From an uncultured Planctomycetales bacterium (lineage in GTDB: Bacteria; Planctomycetota; Planctomycetia; Isosphaerales; Isosphaeraceae), in NCBI GenBank assembly GCA_937997355.1, contig CALKTZ010000349.1:1-7822 (forward strand): DNA of 7,822 nucleotides. Reading direction: 5' to 3'. Numbering within the stretch: position 1 is the first letter of the stretch; every line of letters starts with the position of its first letter. The position numbers and the translations under genes are program-made. A model generated the notes under the pieces. That model saw only the letters and a list, made by a program, of their open reading frames with translations. It did not search any database and had not been told where the DNA came from. Below are positions 6,919 to 7,822 of this stretch, one piece after another.

Positions 6919-7215
6919 TTATGTGCCTTGCAAGGCATTTTGCACGGCCTGTGGCGCGCGGTCGATCACCAGAAGATATGCTCTGGTCGGCCCTTCCGGC
7001 AGGCGCGAACCCTGCTCCCAATGACGTAACGTATTGATGGAGAAGCCGAAACGGCCGGCGAACTCCTCTTGCGTCATATTCAGCTTGGCTCGGATTGCTT
7101 TGACATCAATCTTTTCGGGTACGTGGATCCGATAAGTTTTCTTGTCGGCCGTTCCATCGGCATAGGAAACCGCCTGCTCAAGCCCTCTACGAATGCTATC
7201 GGCCACTGTGCTCAT
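6919..7215 (-). CDS. higA: HigA2/NadS-type antitoxin, Xre-family helix-turn-helix
   Basis: The 98-residue protein has a short N-terminal region (1-35), probably the toxin-binding part, and a C-terminal HTH at about 38-72 with MTQEEFAGRFGFSINTLRHWEQG. The following segment, RLPEGPTRAYLLVIDRAPQAV, is typical of the NadS/HigA2 group. By family knowledge it binds and neutralises the partner toxin and represses the operon by binding operators upstream. Its ATG overlaps the toxin stop by four bases, giving the toxin-first order usual for hig loci. The three inverted repeats upstream of the toxin are likely binding sites. A solitary regulator is unlikely given the linked toxin. Confidence 0.88.
   Translation of the reverse strand: MSTVADSIRRGLEQAVSYADGTADKKTYRIHVPEKIDVKAIRAKLNMTQEEFAGRFGFSINTLRHWEQGSRLPEGPTRAYLLVIDRAPQAVQNALQGT
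6924..6941 (+). terminator. Possible terminator after the LEPR-type gene
   Basis: TGCCTTGCAAGGCA is a perfect 14-base palindrome, able to form a 5-bp stem with a 4-base loop, followed by TTTT on the plus strand. It begins 31 bases after the LEPR-type stop, a fitting place for a plus-strand stop. It also encodes the last residues of the antitoxin (ALQG), so coding constraint could explain it. Confidence 0.3.
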
Positions 7216-7568
7216 CGTTTTTTCCTTGCGAAAGACTCCACCAGCAATGCGGTCAACCGACGGAAGTGATTGCGGTCTTGCTGGCTCAAATTGGCCCGCT
7301 CGTTTTTGGCATACATGGTAAGCGCGAAGAGAGGCATTCCGGGATTGTGGTAAAAATAGATCACCCTCGCCCCTCCGCGTTTACCTCGACCTCCCAGGTT
7401 CCATCGCAGTTTGCGGACTCCGCCGGTTCCTTGAATCAAATCGCCCGCATTAGGATTGTAGGCAAGATAATCAACGAGCGATGTACACTCCGCATCGGTC
7501 ATGAGCTTGCGGGTCGTCGATAGGAATTCCGGCGTCTCAATCACGCTGATGGGAATCGTTCGAGCCAT
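7212..7568 (-). CDS. higB: HigB2/RelE-type toxin, mRNA interferase
   Basis: The 118-residue protein matches the HigB2 branch of the RelE/ParE superfamily. Key blocks are GDLIQGTGGVRKLRW at 42-56, GKRGGARVIYFY at 62-73 and PLFALTMYAKNERANLS at 79-95. The conserved basic residues (R52, K53, R55, K63, R64, R68, K88) are in place, so it looks intact. Known relatives bind the ribosome and cleave mRNA at the A site, halting translation until the antitoxin is restored. It is the first gene of the pair, with the antitoxin following by an ATGA overlap. No strong ribosome site precedes its ATG, which would keep toxin output low. The surrounding DNA is poorer in GC than the rest of the window, suggesting acquisition by transfer. 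Confidence 0.88.
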   Translation of the reverse strand: MARTIPISVIETPEFLSTTRKLMTDAECTSLVDYLAYNPNAGDLIQGTGGVRKLRWNLGGRGKRGGARVIYFYHNPGMPLFALTMYAKNERANLSQQDRNHFRRLTALLVESFARKKR

Positions 7569-7613
7569 GCGGTGAGACTACTTCAAATGAGCCCCTGGGC
7601 ACAATCCGAAAAC

Positions 7614-7628
7614 TAATCCAACGGATTA
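7614..7628. promoter_or_regulatory. Inverted repeat 1 upstream of the toxin, candidate operator
   Basis: TAATCC-AAC-GGATTA has two perfect 6-base arms around a 3-base spacer, 46 bases before the toxin start codon. It overlaps the possible -10 box. The antitoxin HTH protein is the natural candidate to bind it. Confidence 0.45.
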
Positions 7629-7636
7629 CTGGTTGC

Positions 7637-7648
7637 TCAACGCGTTGA
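7637..7648. promoter_or_regulatory. Inverted repeat 2 upstream of the toxin, candidate operator
   Basis: TCAACGCGTTGA is a perfect 12-base palindrome with no spacer. It overlaps the possible -35 box and sits 8 bases beyond the first repeat. Its sequence differs from that repeat, so both may not be bound by the same protein. Confidence 0.45.
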
Positions 7649-7650
7649 TA

Positions 7651-7668
7651 GCTTTGTAAACGCAAAGC
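7651..7668. promoter_or_regulatory. Inverted repeat 3 upstream of the toxin
   Basis: GCTTTG-TAAACG-CAAAGC has two perfect 6-base arms around a 6-base spacer, 2 bases beyond the palindrome at 7637-7648. It could be a third operator or a hairpin. No T-run follows on either strand, so a terminator is unlikely. Confidence 0.35.
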
Positions 7669-7822
7669 GGGAGGATTGGCCCGGCTCTGTTTGTGATGTC
7701 GGTCCATTCCTCCCCTAGCGTGATGCGGTTGAATATGCCGACGATCCATCCTCGCTCACCGGACGCTCCAGGGTCAACGCATCTAAATTGCAGTAAAACC
7801 CCGTAGTGCCCGCATCAAGTAG

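Larger units (their letters stand above)
7569..7822. other. Upstream region of the toxin-antitoxin operon, no gene recognised
   Basis: These 254 bases reach the window edge. The part near the toxin holds three inverted repeats. Beyond about 7669 I see no recognisable gene, RNA or repeat, and frames on both strands are short or broken by stops. A weak minus-strand promoter may lie at 7635-7640 (TTGAGC) and 7612-7617 (ATTAGT) with 17-base spacing, overlapping two of the repeats. Confidence 0.4.

Noticed and set aside
7537..7749. A 70-codon minus-strand open frame upstream of and overlapping the toxin start
   Set aside because: It is in a different frame from the toxin, its product shows no family signature, its only purine-rich stretch lies just 1 base before the ATG, and it runs across the three inverted repeats. 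It is probably chance.
1..7822. Search for CRISPR arrays, tRNA or rRNA genes, and insertion-sequence ends
   Set aside because: No regularly spaced direct repeats, no cloverleaf with a TTCGA-type T-loop in a sensible setting, and no transposase or paired terminal repeats were seen by eye.

Overview
The window looks like chromosomal DNA from a GC-rich planctomycete, probably close to the Isosphaeraceae. This rests on the high GC content, the codon choice, and a secreted-type protein whose N-terminus carries the planctomycete LEPR-XLL-like motif (LEPAESRLLLS). It is an inference from sequence style, not a database result.

Left part (1-2432). A carbon-nitrogen hydrolase of the N-carbamoylputrescine amidase type (AguB) runs off the left edge on the minus strand. 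It is divergent from a RidA-family gene on the plus strand. The 348-base gap between them holds a perfect 18-bp inverted repeat that may be an operator. The RidA gene converges on pyrK, the electron-transfer subunit of dihydroorotate dehydrogenase, with only 30 bases between the stop codons and a GC-rich hairpin over the junction.

Centre (2429-4422). pyrK is the second gene of a minus-strand pair. The first is an RsuA/RluB-type 23S rRNA pseudouridine synthase with long basic and disordered tails. Stop and start overlap by 4 bases (ATGA), so the pair is probably one transcript with coupled translation. A divergent intergenic region separates it from a plus-strand outer-membrane efflux gene. 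That region holds a terminator-like hairpin followed by T6, pointing into the leader of the pseudouridine synthase.

Right part (4423-7822). A TolC/CzcC-like outer-membrane protein is followed after 103 bases by a 255-residue LEPR-XLL-like protein with a beta-rich C-terminal region of unknown function. From about 6893 onward the DNA is visibly richer in A+T and carries a minus-strand HigB2/HigA2-type toxin-antitoxin pair, toxin first, with an ATGA overlap. Three inverted repeats lie in a row just upstream of the toxin and are good candidates for autoregulatory operators. The change in composition suggests this module arrived by transfer.

Most genes belong to known families. The less ordinary points are the regulatory-looking repeats (995-1012, 7614-7668, and a GATTTCGAG motif in gene leaders), the T6 hairpin in the rluB leader, the unusual tails of the pseudouridine synthase, and the LEPR-type protein. 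I found no clear sign of a new multi-gene system.
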